Source: Gemmatimonadota bacterium
GTDB taxonomy: Bacteria; Gemmatimonadota; Gemmatimonadetes; Gemmatimonadales; GWC2-71-9
NCBI GenBank assembly: GCA_016874005.1
Contig: VGVQ01000013.1
Span: forward strand, 46,649 to 110,648
Direction of reading: 5' to 3'
Length of the DNA stretch: 64,000 nt
The position numbers and the translations under genes are program-made. This document shows positions 43,769 through 52,123 of this stretch, piece after piece. Below the pieces are notes generated by a model. That model was not told the DNA's origin. It worked only from the letters and a program-made list of their open reading frames with translations, and made no database searches. How positions within the stretch are numbered: the stretch's first letter is position 1; each line of letters starts with the position of its first letter.

Positions 43769-44755
43769 CTACTCCCGAGAATAGAGGAAGTAGTCGTACA
43801 CCGCCCGCGAGGCCTGCGCGATCGCGCGCTCGAGGTCGGCGCCGCTCACTTTCGCCGACTTCTTCACGTAGGCCGCGATGCTGACGTGGGTCCCATCGGG
43901 CAAATCGATGATCCCGACGTCGTTGGTGGTGCCGGGGTAGGTGCCGGTCTTGTGGGCCACCTTGGTGTCGGGTGGGAGCATGCCCTTGATCCGGTTGGCT
44001 CCGGTCTCGCAGCGATACATGATGTCCAAGAGGTAGGCGCTGTTGGCTTTCGAGAGGATCTCGGCTTTCCAGATCTTGTTCATCAGGGTCATCATCCCGC
44101 GGGGGCTGCCGTGGTCCCGGGGGTCGTTGGCGTAGTAATACGGAATCGAATCGCGCCTGGCCTTGGAGACCTGGGCCGATTGGCTCTCCCACTTGGTCCG
44201 GGAGAACTTGCCGTCGGTCCATAGGTCGGTGATCCCCCACGGATTCGCGATGATCTCGGCGGTGGGACGATCCACCCGGACGTCGGCGATCCCGCTGGCC
44301 CTGAGCCGCTTGGTCACCGCGTCACCGCCGCCGGCGAGCTTCAACATCCAATCGGTCGAGTTGTTTTCCGAGAGGATCAGCATCGTCTCGAGCATGTTGC
44401 GCACCGAGAGGGCGAAGCCGGGCTTTCGGAACAGGAGAAAGGCCTCGCTTCCCAGGTGGAGGTCGGTGGTGTCCCAGGTCACCAATCGGTCTAGATCGAG
44501 CTTCCCTTGCTCCACCAGCATCAACGCCTCGACCGCGATGGGGACCTTGTAGGTGCTGGCTAGGGGATACTGCTCGTCGGCCTGGTAAAAAAAGGTCCGC
44601 CCCGATTCGAGGTGGGTGGCGGCGATGCCGAGGGCGCCCCCGGAGAGCGGCTCGATTCTGGCGATCTCGCGCTCGAGGTTCTGCCGAGCGGATTGGGCGG
44701 CGGTCGCGGCGGGCGCGGTCAGGGCGACGACAAACGCGAGGCGAGCGAAGTTCAT
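43769..44755 (-). CDS. Class A beta-lactamase-like serine hydrolase
   Basis: 328 residues. Signal peptide NFARLAFVVALTAPAATAAQ. The active-site STYK is at 67-70, the second motif reads SEN (129-131) instead of SDN, RPTAEIIANPWG around 163-174 supplies the omega-loop Glu167, and KTG is at 269-271. These are the class A motifs with one variation, so hydrolysis of penicillins or cephalosporins is plausible but the substrate range is unknown. It diverges from an S9 peptidase across 62 bases that hold an AATTGTATCCAA site; its own -10 could be TACAAT there. Confidence 0.88.
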   Translation of the reverse strand: MNFARLAFVVALTAPAATAAQSARQNLEREIARIEPLSGGALGIAATHLESGRTFFYQADEQYPLASTYKVPIAVEALMLVEQGKLDLDRLVTWDTTDLHLGSEAFLLFRKPGFALSVRNMLETMLILSENNSTDWMLKLAGGGDAVTKRLRASGIADVRVDRPTAEIIANPWGITDLWTDGKFSRTKWESQSAQVSKARRDSIPYYYANDPRDHGSPRGMMTLMNKIWKAEILSKANSAYLLDIMYRCETGANRIKGMLPPDTKVAHKTGTYPGTTNDVGIIDLPDGTHVSIAAYVKKSAKVSGADLERAIAQASRAVYDYFLYSRE

Positions 44756-44784
44756 TGGTGGCTCCGGCAGGGCGACGGTAGTTT

Positions 44785-44796
44785 AATTGTATCCAA
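44785..44796. promoter_or_regulatory. AATTGTATCCAA in the bla/S9-peptidase divergent promoter
   Basis: Eleven of twelve bases match the site before the M19 dipeptidase (37241). Lying between two divergent genes it could control both, and the reverse strand offers TACAAT as a -10 for the beta-lactamase gene. Confidence 0.45.
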
Positions 44797-44817
44797 GACT
44801 CCGGATGGACGCCACCA

Positions 44818-47133
44818 ATGCCACTGTTCCCGTTGCTGCCCGCTCTGGCCGCTGCCGTGTTGTCGCAACCGGCTGGACTCCAGGTGAGTGCCGCCCAATA
44901 CGCCAAGGCGGAGAGTCGGCTCCCCGCCAATGTCCGGCGCTTGGTCCTCCGCGACAGCGTCGCGCCCCGCTGGATCGCGGGCGACCGATTCTGGTACCGG
45001 GTTGCCACCGACCGCGGGGTCGAGTTCGTCATGGTCGATCCCGCGCGCCGGGCGCGGCGACCGGCATTCGACCACCATCGGCTCGCGGCGGCGCTGGGGC
45101 GGGCGTCGGATACCACGCTCCATCCCGACACGCTGCCGTTCGCCGCCCTCGGGTGGGACGAGGTCCGCGGGCGAGCGGCGATCACGGTCGAGACGGGTGG
45201 CAAGGGGTGGCGGTGTGAGCTGGATCAGTACCGATGTCTGGCGGCCGAACGACCGGCGCCCCCCGACCCGAAAGAGGCGAGGTCGCCCGACGGCCGCTGG
45301 GCGATCTACCTCGAGAATCACAACCTCTGGGTCCGCGAGGTCGCCACCGGGGCGCGGCGGGCGTTGACTCGGGATGGCGAGCGGCGGAACGACTACGCCA
45401 GCACGCCGGAGTCCAACACCATGGCCGTGACCGCCGCTCGGCTCGGCCTCCCGGTTCCGCCCGCGGTGCTGTGGTCACCGGACTCTCGGCGGGTGCTCAG
45501 CTATCGTCTCGATCAACGGCGAGTGCCCGACCTGCATCTCCTCCAGCACGCCCCGCCGGACGGGCAGCGGCCCAAGCTGTGGACCTTCGCTTTTCCGATG
45601 CCGGGCGATTCGGTGGCGAGGCTGAGCTGGCTGATCTTCGAGGTGGCCACCGGGGCGGTGACACCGGTCGAGGACGGGTCGCTCCCGGTCGCCTACCGGT
45701 CGCCGATTTCGTTCCAGGAGGCGTGGTGGCACGACTCGGCGACCGTGTATTACCTGGATCGGGAGCGAGGGGTGCGGGCAATGCACCTCAAAGAGGTCGA
45801 CGTCGCGACCGGGCGGGTCCGAACGGTGTTCACCGAGCGCGGCAAGACACTGGTGGAAGCGACGCCCGCGTTGGGCGCCCGGCCCAACGTTCGGGTGTCG
45901 GCAAATAGGGCCGAAGTCATCTGGTGGTCGGAGCGAGACGGCTGGGCCCATCTCTACCTCGTGGATGCGGCCACGGGCGCCGTGAAACAGCAGATCACCA
46001 AGGGACCGTGGGTGGTTCAGCGGATCGTCCGGGTCGACGAGCGGGCCCGCCGCCTCTGGTTCCTGGGCGGCGGCCGGGAGCCGGGGCGCGATCCATACTA
46101 CAGTCACCTCTACTCGGTCGGCTTCGATGGCGGCGGTTTGACCTTGCTGACGCCGGAGGACGCCCATCACGAGATCGAGGTGAGTCCTTCCGGTGCCTGG
46201 CTGGTCGATCGGTATAGCCGGGTCGATCTCCCGACCCGCACCGTGGTGCGATCGCTCGACGGCCGGCCGGCCTTCGCCATCGAGGAAGCCGACATCAGCC
46301 GCCTAACGGCCACCGGGTGGCGGTTCCCGGAACGATTCGCGATCAAGGCGGCCGACGACTCCACCGAGCTCTTCGGGATCCTGTTGTTCCCATCGGACTT
46401 CGACCCCGCCCGCCGCTATCCCGTGATCGACGAGATCTACCCGGGGCCACAGGTCGCGACGGTGCCCAAGGCGTTCTTCGCGGGCAGCGATCTGATGGCC
46501 CTCGCGGAACTCGGGTTCATCGGGATCCAGATCGACGGACGGGGCAAGCCGGGTCGGTCCAAGGCCTTCCACGACTACTCCTATGGGAGGCTCGAGACCG
46601 GAGGCGGGCTCGAGGATCATCTGACCGGGTACCGCCAACTGGCCCGGACCCGAGAATACCTCGACCTCGACCGGATCGGGATCTACGGGCACTCCGGGGG
46701 CGGATTCGCGTCCACCCGGGCCATGCTGATGTATCCCGAGGTGTACAAGGTGGCGGTGTCGTCGGCCGGCAATCACGACCAGCGAGGCTACCTGTCCTTG
46801 TGGGGCGAGACCTATCAGGGGATGCCGTCCGGCGACAACTACGCGGCCCAGGCCAACCCGTCGATCGCGAACCGGCTCCAGGGCAAACTGCTGCTCGCGT
46901 TCGCGGACCTGGACGACAACGTGCCGCCGGCGCTGACGATCCAGGTGATCGAGGCGCTCACCAAGGCCAACAAGGATTACGACCTGCTGATCATGCCGAA
47001 CGGATCGCACGCGATGAGCGGGAACCCGTACTTCCGGCGGCGCCGCTGGGATTACTTCGTCGAGCACCTGGGGGGCAGGACGCCGCCGAAAGAGTATCTC
47101 CTCAGGACCCCTTCCGACTACCCGTGGCCGTAG
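44818..47133 (+). CDS. S9-family prolyl oligopeptidase (dipeptidyl peptidase IV-like)
   Basis: 771 residues from ATG 44818 with a hydrophobic signal (PLFPLLPALAAAVLSQPAGL). An eight-bladed propeller (about 60-500; DPP-IV N-terminal type, e.g. VLWSPDSRRVLSYRLDQRRVPDLHLLQH) precedes the alpha/beta-hydrolase domain. The triad is Ser626 (GHSGGG), Asp near 699 (FADLDDNVPP) and His731 (NGSHAM). It would cleave Xaa-Pro or similar dipeptides from secreted peptides. Convergent with a serine hydrolase, overlapping by 32 bases. CGC CTA ACG GCC at 46301 holds the recurring octamer. Confidence 0.93.
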   Translation: MPLFPLLPALAAAVLSQPAGLQVSAAQYAKAESRLPANVRRLVLRDSVAPRWIAGDRFWYRVATDRGVEFVMVDPARRARRPAFDHHRLAAALGRASDTTLHPDTLPFAALGWDEVRGRAAITVETGGKGWRCELDQYRCLAAERPAPPDPKEARSPDGRWAIYLENHNLWVREVATGARRALTRDGERRNDYASTPESNTMAVTAARLGLPVPPAVLWSPDSRRVLSYRLDQRRVPDLHLLQHAPPDGQRPKLWTFAFPMPGDSVARLSWLIFEVATGAVTPVEDGSLPVAYRSPISFQEAWWHDSATVYYLDRERGVRAMHLKEVDVATGRVRTVFTERGKTLVEATPALGARPNVRVSANRAEVIWWSERDGWAHLYLVDAATGAVKQQITKGPWVVQRIVRVDERARRLWFLGGGREPGRDPYYSHLYSVGFDGGGLTLLTPEDAHHEIEVSPSGAWLVDRYSRVDLPTRTVVRSLDGRPAFAIEEADISRLTATGWRFPERFAIKAADDSTELFGILLFPSDFDPARRYPVIDEIYPGPQVATVPKAFFAGSDLMALAELGFIGIQIDGRGKPGRSKAFHDYSYGRLETGGGLEDHLTGYRQLARTREYLDLDRIGIYGHSGGGFASTRAMLMYPEVYKVAVSSAGNHDQRGYLSLWGETYQGMPSGDNYAAQANPSIANRLQGKLLLAFADLDDNVPPALTIQVIEALTKANKDYDLLIMPNGSHAMSGNPYFRRRRWDYFVEHLGGRTPPKEYLLRTPSDYPWP

Positions 47134-48763
47134 CAACCCGGTCGAAGCGGACGTCTCGGGCCCGTCCGGCGAAAATCCGCATCCCGGTGACGGTGCCCTT
47201 GCGGTCGCGGACGAATCGAACGGTGCGTCCGGCGCCGCCGAAGCCGTCGCGGTAGGCGGGCCGGAGGGTGATCCGGCTATTGGGGCGGGCGTGGAGCACC
47301 AGGTTGTCGCCCTCGGCCGCGATCTTGAAGGTGACCTCGAGTTCCGGGCTCGAGTAGTCGCCGATGAAGTCCGTCAAGGGAGCGGGTGGTCCGCCGGGCG
47401 GTTCGGGCCGGTACCGGCGCCAGGCGTCGTCGTACTGGGTCGCTTCCCAGCTCTCGTCGCGACGCTCGAACCGGAATTCGCCGGCGATCGGGCTCCAGAA
47501 GCGGTTGTTGCCCAAGTGGGTCAAGGCGAGTCCGGGACCGCCGTTGCTCACGGTGAGGTTGCCGCCGCTCTCGGCGAACCGGACGACCTGGTCCGTGGTG
47601 GAATCGCGGTAGCTGCCGGCGAACCCGTGGAGGGCGGCGGCGTCGATGGCCACGCTCGGGCTGGGTGGTAGTTCCTGGGCGGAGAGGCCGAGGAGGCGAA
47701 TCGCGACCTGGTTGGCGTGGCCTCCGGCGTCGGCGTTGCCCGCGTTGCAGAGGACCGCCACCGAGAGCGAGCGGCTCGGCCACCTGGCGAGGTAGGTCCG
47801 GTAGCCGGCCGTGGCGCCGCCGTGGCTGACCAGCCTCTGGCCGCGGAAGGTACCGACCGAGAGTCCCAGCCCGTAGTCGATCGCGGAACCGTCGTTGAGC
47901 TTGCCGGGCGTCTCGAGCATCTGGACCACCGCGGTTCCACCCGGGAGGGTGCCCCGGGTCAGGGCGTCGTTCCAGCGGAGCAGGTCGGCGACCGTGGTGA
48001 GCAGACCCCCGTTCCCGTACACCATGGTGAAGGGCATGTCCTGGACCCACCGGCCGCCCTCGAGGCTGTAGGCGGTGGCTCGGCCGGGCACGACCTTGCG
48101 GTAGTCGGCCCGCCATTCGGTCCGGGACATGCCTAACGGCTCGAACAGCTCCCGCCGGCTGAATTCGGCGAGGGACTCGCCCGCCACCCGCTGGACGATG
48201 ATCGCGGTCAGGACGTACCCCATGTTGCTGTAGAGGTACTCCTCGCCGGCCGGGAAGTTGAGACGCTGCTGGTGGACCGCCAGATCGAAGATCCGGTCCA
48301 GGGTGTGGACCTCGGTCCCCGGCGGGAACCCCTGGATGGCCAGGAGGGCCCACTGATCACGAAGTCCGCTGGTGTGCTGGAGCAGGTGGCGAATGGTGAT
48401 CCCGTTGGCGAAGGCCGGCAGCTCGGGAAGGTGGCGACGAATCTCGTCGTCCAAACCGAGCTTGCCCCGAGTGGCCAAGAGTCCCACCGCGGCGGCGGTG
48501 AACTGCTTGGCAACCGACCCCGATTCGATGATCGACTCGGGGTCGAGCGGGGCGCGGTATTCCAGGTTGGCCATGCCGTAGGCCCGGAGGACCCGAGTCC
48601 CGGCAAGATCGACCCCGACCGTGCAGCCGGGCCCGTGGGTGCCCTGCCAGCGAGCGAAGACCGAGTCGAGCACGGGGACGATCTGCTGGGCCGCGGCCGG
48701 GCGGGCCATCGCGGCGACCAGGATGACGGCGAGGATGGACGGTGGCCGGGTGATCATGATCAT
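47102..48763 (-). CDS. Secreted serine hydrolase (beta-lactamase family S12)
   Basis: 553 residues from ATG 48763 (ATG 48757 two codons later is the alternative). Signal peptide SILAVILVAAMARPAAAQ. Active-site SVAK at 83-86, Tyr motif LYSNMGY, third motif SHGGATAGY. It is a paralogue of the gene at 6408: same order of motifs, HTSGLRDQW/HTGGVRDQW region and a C-terminal barrel-like tail ending in an R-rich strand. The ATG overlaps the stop of the CocE-type hydrolase, so both are co-translated. E-P-L-G-M near 48131 uses CCG TTA GGC, a recurring octamer. Confidence 0.92.
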   Translation of the reverse strand: MIMITRPPSILAVILVAAMARPAAAQQIVPVLDSVFARWQGTHGPGCTVGVDLAGTRVLRAYGMANLEYRAPLDPESIIESGSVAKQFTAAAVGLLATRGKLGLDDEIRRHLPELPAFANGITIRHLLQHTSGLRDQWALLAIQGFPPGTEVHTLDRIFDLAVHQQRLNFPAGEEYLYSNMGYVLTAIIVQRVAGESLAEFSRRELFEPLGMSRTEWRADYRKVVPGRATAYSLEGGRWVQDMPFTMVYGNGGLLTTVADLLRWNDALTRGTLPGGTAVVQMLETPGKLNDGSAIDYGLGLSVGTFRGQRLVSHGGATAGYRTYLARWPSRSLSVAVLCNAGNADAGGHANQVAIRLLGLSAQELPPSPSVAIDAAALHGFAGSYRDSTTDQVVRFAESGGNLTVSNGGPGLALTHLGNNRFWSPIAGEFRFERRDESWEATQYDDAWRRYRPEPPGGPPAPLTDFIGDYSSPELEVTFKIAAEGDNLVLHARPNSRITLRPAYRDGFGGAGRTVRFVRDRKGTVTGMRIFAGRARDVRFDRVATATGSRKGS

Positions 48764-50445
48764 CGCCTTGGCGTGGGGGTACGGGGGACGACCGGCACCA
48801 GGAGGTAGCTCGGCCGCTGGGCATCGTGGTAGACGGTCTGTTCGGCGACCATGCCGTGAGCCTCCTTGCCGATCGGGCCGCCGGTCTGGAGGTTCCGGTC
48901 GAACTTCGGGAAGGCGTGCGAGGCAACCTCGAGCCGCAGTCGCCAGCCCCGACCCATCGTTATGCAGGTGGACCAGTTGTCGATCTGGTAGTGTTCGACC
49001 CGACCGGGCTCGAGCAGGATTTCCTTGTCTCGCCCGTGCCGGAAGCGAGCCCGCACCACGCCGTCGTTGAGCCGAAGCGCAAAGCCATCCGGACGGACCG
49101 CCAGGACCTTGGTGGCGAAGTCGACGTCCTTGGCGGTCGAGGCGGCGTGGAGCGAGACCGCGAGCGGCCCGCAGACCTCCATCGGGGCCGCGAGCGGCGC
49201 CGAGGAATAGACCAGCACGTCGTGGCGGCGTTCGACCTCGCGGTAGTCGTCGGGGCCGCCGATCTGCGAGAAGGCATCGTCGGTGACGAACGGGAACGGA
49301 TCGGCGGGGTCCGAACGGTAGCGGTCGGGCGGCGATTCGCCTGGTGGAAGGGTATCGAGTCGTCCGTCGCCGAACCGGGAGTTGGCCTTGCCGCGGCTTC
49401 GGAGGTAAAAGCGAACGTATCGGGTCCGTTCCAAGGGCCAGGCCGCCTCGTCCCGCCACCGATTCTCGCCCATGACGAACACTCGCACCGGGCTATCCCG
49501 CTCGGCGCCGTTTGGCACCTCCTTGAGCCAGCGATCGAACCAGCGGTGATAGAGGCTGTCGAGATTGACCACGGCGGTCGGACCGAAGTCGAGGGAGCCC
49601 AGCTTCCGGCGGTTCACCTGGTGGCCCCAGGGACCGATCAAGAGCCGCTGGTTGGGCCTGGCCCGGGTGATGGCGTAGTTCTCGGTGGTGCCGACGAGAA
49701 CGTCGTCGTACCAGCCCGAGATGTGGAGCATGGGCAGGTCGACGCCCTCGAGCGCGGCTTGGAAACTCTGGGCCTCCCAGTAGGCATCGCGGGTGGGATG
49801 GTCGAGCCAGTCGCGCCATGCCGTCAGGGTCCGCCCGAGCAAGCGATCCGCCTGGTAGAGCGGCAAGTGGCTGTAGACCGCTCGGAGGTCGTGTTGCGAG
49901 ATGTCCTGCATCGTCTTTCCCGAGACCGCCGCGAGCCACGACAGCGTGGCCGGTCCGTAGGCGCCGAACTGTACCGGGAAGTTGCGATCGGGGTCGGGCG
50001 GCGTCACGATGGGGATCAGCGCCTTGAGCGACGGCGGTTTCCGAACGGCGGCGTACATCTGAACCCACCCGAGGTACGATCCGCCCATCATCCCGACGCG
50101 CCCGTTCGACCACGGCTGTCGCGCCAGCCATTCGATGGTGTCGTAGCCATCGTCCCCTTCAGTGACCAGCGGGTAGAAGGTGCCGTCCGACTCGCCCCGG
50201 CCCCGGACGTCCTGCACCACGTAGGCATAGCCCCGCTCCGCCCAGCGCTTGCCTTCGGCGACATGGTGGGCCGCCCCGTTGTCGTACGGGGTTCTCACCA
50301 GGATGACGGGAGACCGTGCCGACCCCACGGGGCGGGTGATGTCCGCCGATAGGGTGGCGCCATCGCGCATCGGGACCCGGACGTCGTACTCGAGGCGGAC
50401 GGGTGGTTGGCTGGCCTGAGTGAGGAGCAACGCGGCGACGAGCAT
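48760..50445 (-). CDS. CocE/NonD-family (Xaa-Pro dipeptidyl-peptidase S15-like) hydrolase
   Basis: 561 residues from ATG 50445 (MLVAALLLTQASQ as a short signal). The alpha/beta-hydrolase core has GRGESDGTFYPL, the nucleophile in MMGGSYLGW (GxSY), and WYDDVLVGTTENY and GPWGHQVN with the Asp and His. A C-terminal jelly-roll domain (CGPLAVSLHAAS...) is typical of S15/CocE enzymes, which act on acyl esters or Xaa-Pro dipeptides. Operon with the serine hydrolase downstream. It diverges from the D-threonine-aldolase-like gene. Confidence 0.92.
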   Translation of the reverse strand: MLVAALLLTQASQPPVRLEYDVRVPMRDGATLSADITRPVGSARSPVILVRTPYDNGAAHHVAEGKRWAERGYAYVVQDVRGRGESDGTFYPLVTEGDDGYDTIEWLARQPWSNGRVGMMGGSYLGWVQMYAAVRKPPSLKALIPIVTPPDPDRNFPVQFGAYGPATLSWLAAVSGKTMQDISQHDLRAVYSHLPLYQADRLLGRTLTAWRDWLDHPTRDAYWEAQSFQAALEGVDLPMLHISGWYDDVLVGTTENYAITRARPNQRLLIGPWGHQVNRRKLGSLDFGPTAVVNLDSLYHRWFDRWLKEVPNGAERDSPVRVFVMGENRWRDEAAWPLERTRYVRFYLRSRGKANSRFGDGRLDTLPPGESPPDRYRSDPADPFPFVTDDAFSQIGGPDDYREVERRHDVLVYSSAPLAAPMEVCGPLAVSLHAASTAKDVDFATKVLAVRPDGFALRLNDGVVRARFRHGRDKEILLEPGRVEHYQIDNWSTCITMGRGWRLRLEVASHAFPKFDRNLQTGGPIGKEAHGMVAEQTVYHDAQRPSYLLVPVVPRTPTPRR

Positions 50446-50505
50446 GGCGTTTCCGAGCGGATCGAGGGCGGTGGAAACCGGTTCCTGGAAGCTAGAGTTC
50501 GGGAG

Positions 50506-50529
50506 TAGATTTGTCGATCTAAAATCGAC
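50506..50529. promoter_or_regulatory. Overlapping palindromes before the D-threonine-aldolase-like gene
   Basis: GTCGAT (50513-50518) and ATCGAC (50524-50529) form a perfect inverted repeat spaced by five bases; TAGAT (50506-50510) and ATCTA (50517-50521) form a second. TAGATT can be a -10 for the gene at 50543. Likely regulator binding site in the divergent promoter. Confidence 0.45.
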
Positions 50530-50542
50530 CCTGTCTGGTGAC

Positions 50543-51640
50543 ATGAACATCGACGAGCTCGAAACCCCGGTTCCGGTGGTGGACCTGGATATCCTGGAAC
50601 GGAACCTCGACCGGATGGCCGGCTACGCCTCGGCCCATGGCCTCGGGCTACGACCCCATATCAAGACCCACAAGTCGCCGCGGGTAGGGGCCGAGCAACT
50701 GCGGCGTGGGGCGGTCGGCCTGACCTGCGCGACCACCCACGAAGCCGAGGTGATGGCCGATCTGACCGATGACATCCTGGTGGCGTATCCGCCAGTCGGT
50801 CAGGCCCGCTTGGCCCGCCTGATGAATCTGCCTCGTCACGTCCGCTTGATGGTCGCGCTGGACTCCGCCGAAGCCATCGAGGGCCTGGCCGAGGCGGCCC
50901 AGGCGGCCGGTCGCTCGGTCCGGGTCTTGGTCGAGTGCGACCTGGGGATGCACCGCGTCGGGGTGGTCACCCCCGACGACGCCATTCGGCTGGCCCAACT
51001 GGTCCGGGCCCGCCCGCCGCTCGAGTTCGCGGGGGTGACGTTCTATCCCGGCCATATCCGGGGGACTCGGGCCGACCAGGCGGCCCCGTTGGCGGCGTTG
51101 CGGGACGACGTGGATCGGTGGCTTGGTGCCCTCCGGGCGGCCGGGTTCGCCCCCGAGATCGTCAGCGGCGGCTCGACGCCGACCGCGTTCGACGCCCACG
51201 AGGTCGGCGGCCTCACCGAGATTCGGCCGGGGACCTACTGCTACAATGACCGGGAAATCGTCTCGACCGGCGCCGCCGAGCGGGCCGACTGCGCCTTCAC
51301 GGTGGTGGCGACGATCGTGAGCACCGCGGTCCCGGGACAGGCGGTCTGCGACGCCGGGTGCAAGGCGTTAGGCAGGGAGCCGCTCCGAGTCGGGGCGGGG
51401 ACCGGCTTCGGCGAGCTGCTCGATCACCCCGAGGTCACCGTCAAAGGGATGTCCGAGGAGCACGGCATCCTCGATCTGAGCCAGACCACCTGGCGGCCGC
51501 GGGTCGGCGAGCGGGTCCGGATCATCCCCAATCACGTCTGCATCGTCACCCATCTGAACGACGTCATTCACGGGGTCCGGGGCCACCGGGTCGAAACCAG
51601 CTGGCCAGTGGCGGCCCGGGGGCGGGCCCAGCTCGTCTGA
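50543..51640 (+). CDS. D-threonine aldolase / D-serine dehydratase-like PLP enzyme
   Basis: 365 residues from ATG 50543. The alanine-racemase-type N-terminal barrel is recognisable from TPVPVVDLDILERNLDRMAGYA. The PLP lysine lies in RPHIKTHKSP (Lys41 or Lys44), GVTFYPGHIRG and VSGGSTPTAF bind the cofactor, and the C-terminal PNHVCIVTHLNDVIH holds the metal-binding His/Asp/Cys region of the DSD1/D-threonine aldolase family. It splits D-3-hydroxy amino acids or dehydrates D-serine; the choice is not certain. The A-L-G at 51366 is GCG TTA GGC, a recurring octamer. Confidence 0.9.
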   Translation: MNIDELETPVPVVDLDILERNLDRMAGYASAHGLGLRPHIKTHKSPRVGAEQLRRGAVGLTCATTHEAEVMADLTDDILVAYPPVGQARLARLMNLPRHVRLMVALDSAEAIEGLAEAAQAAGRSVRVLVECDLGMHRVGVVTPDDAIRLAQLVRARPPLEFAGVTFYPGHIRGTRADQAAPLAALRDDVDRWLGALRAAGFAPEIVSGGSTPTAFDAHEVGGLTEIRPGTYCYNDREIVSTGAAERADCAFTVVATIVSTAVPGQAVCDAGCKALGREPLRVGAGTGFGELLDHPEVTVKGMSEEHGILDLSQTTWRPRVGERVRIIPNHVCIVTHLNDVIHGVRGHRVETSWPVAARGRAQLV

Positions 51641-51641
51641 C

Positions 51642-52064
51642 TCAGGCCGGCCGGCCGAGGCAGGCGGACGCCAACTCGGCGGCGAGGGGCCGATCTCGCC
51701 TGGCGATGAACAGGTCGACGTGGGTGGCGGTGGCTCCGGGCACCGCCATGAAGGCTCCGAGGTATCGCGGCGTCAACCGGAGCCGCGGCCGCCACCACCC
51801 CCGCAGTGTGGCATCAGCGATTTCGGCTTGGGCGATGTCGAGCGCCAGCGGTGGTTTGGGGATCACTTCGACGCGGATCTTGTCGAACGACACCTCTTCG
51901 ACTCTCGTCTCCTCGGCCCACTCGATCGTCAGCACCCCCGCTTCCCAGGTGGCCTGACCCGTCGCCTTGGCGGTAATCGAGACGACGTCGAGCCCGCCGA
52001 AGTCGTCCTTCCCGGCAATCCTCAGCTTGAACCGGAGTGGCCCGATCACGGAGCGGTCGGTCAT
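51642..52064 (-). CDS. Conserved-looking protein of unknown function
   Basis: 140 residues from ATG 52064. The sequence has a normal protein pattern (PLRFKLRIAGKDDFGGLDVVSITAKATGQATWEAGVLTIEWAE...) with strands and few helices, no signal peptide and no motif I recognise. TATCTT lies seven bases before the ATG. It ends one base past the stop of the convergent D-threonine-aldolase-like gene and its start faces the ABC-F gene. Confidence 0.65.
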   Translation of the reverse strand: MTDRSVIGPLRFKLRIAGKDDFGGLDVVSITAKATGQATWEAGVLTIEWAEETRVEEVSFDKIRVEVIPKPPLALDIAQAEIADATLRGWWRPRLRLTPRYLGAFMAVPGATATHVDLFIARRDRPLAAELASACLGRPA

Positions 52065-52071
52065 CGAGCCG

Positions 52072-52114
52072 AAGATAATCGGCGTTTGCCCCCTGGCGGA
52101 GACCTCGCTAGGAT
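52072..52114. promoter_or_regulatory. Divergent promoter pair for the 51642 gene and the ABC-F gene
   Basis: TATCTT on the minus strand (52072-52077) is seven bases before ATG 52064; TAGGAT on the plus strand (52109-52114) is nine bases before ATG 52124. Both leave no space for a ribosome-binding site, consistent with leaderless transcripts. The two -10 elements face away from each other within 43 bases. Confidence 0.45.
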
Positions 52115-52123
52115 GAGGGCCCC

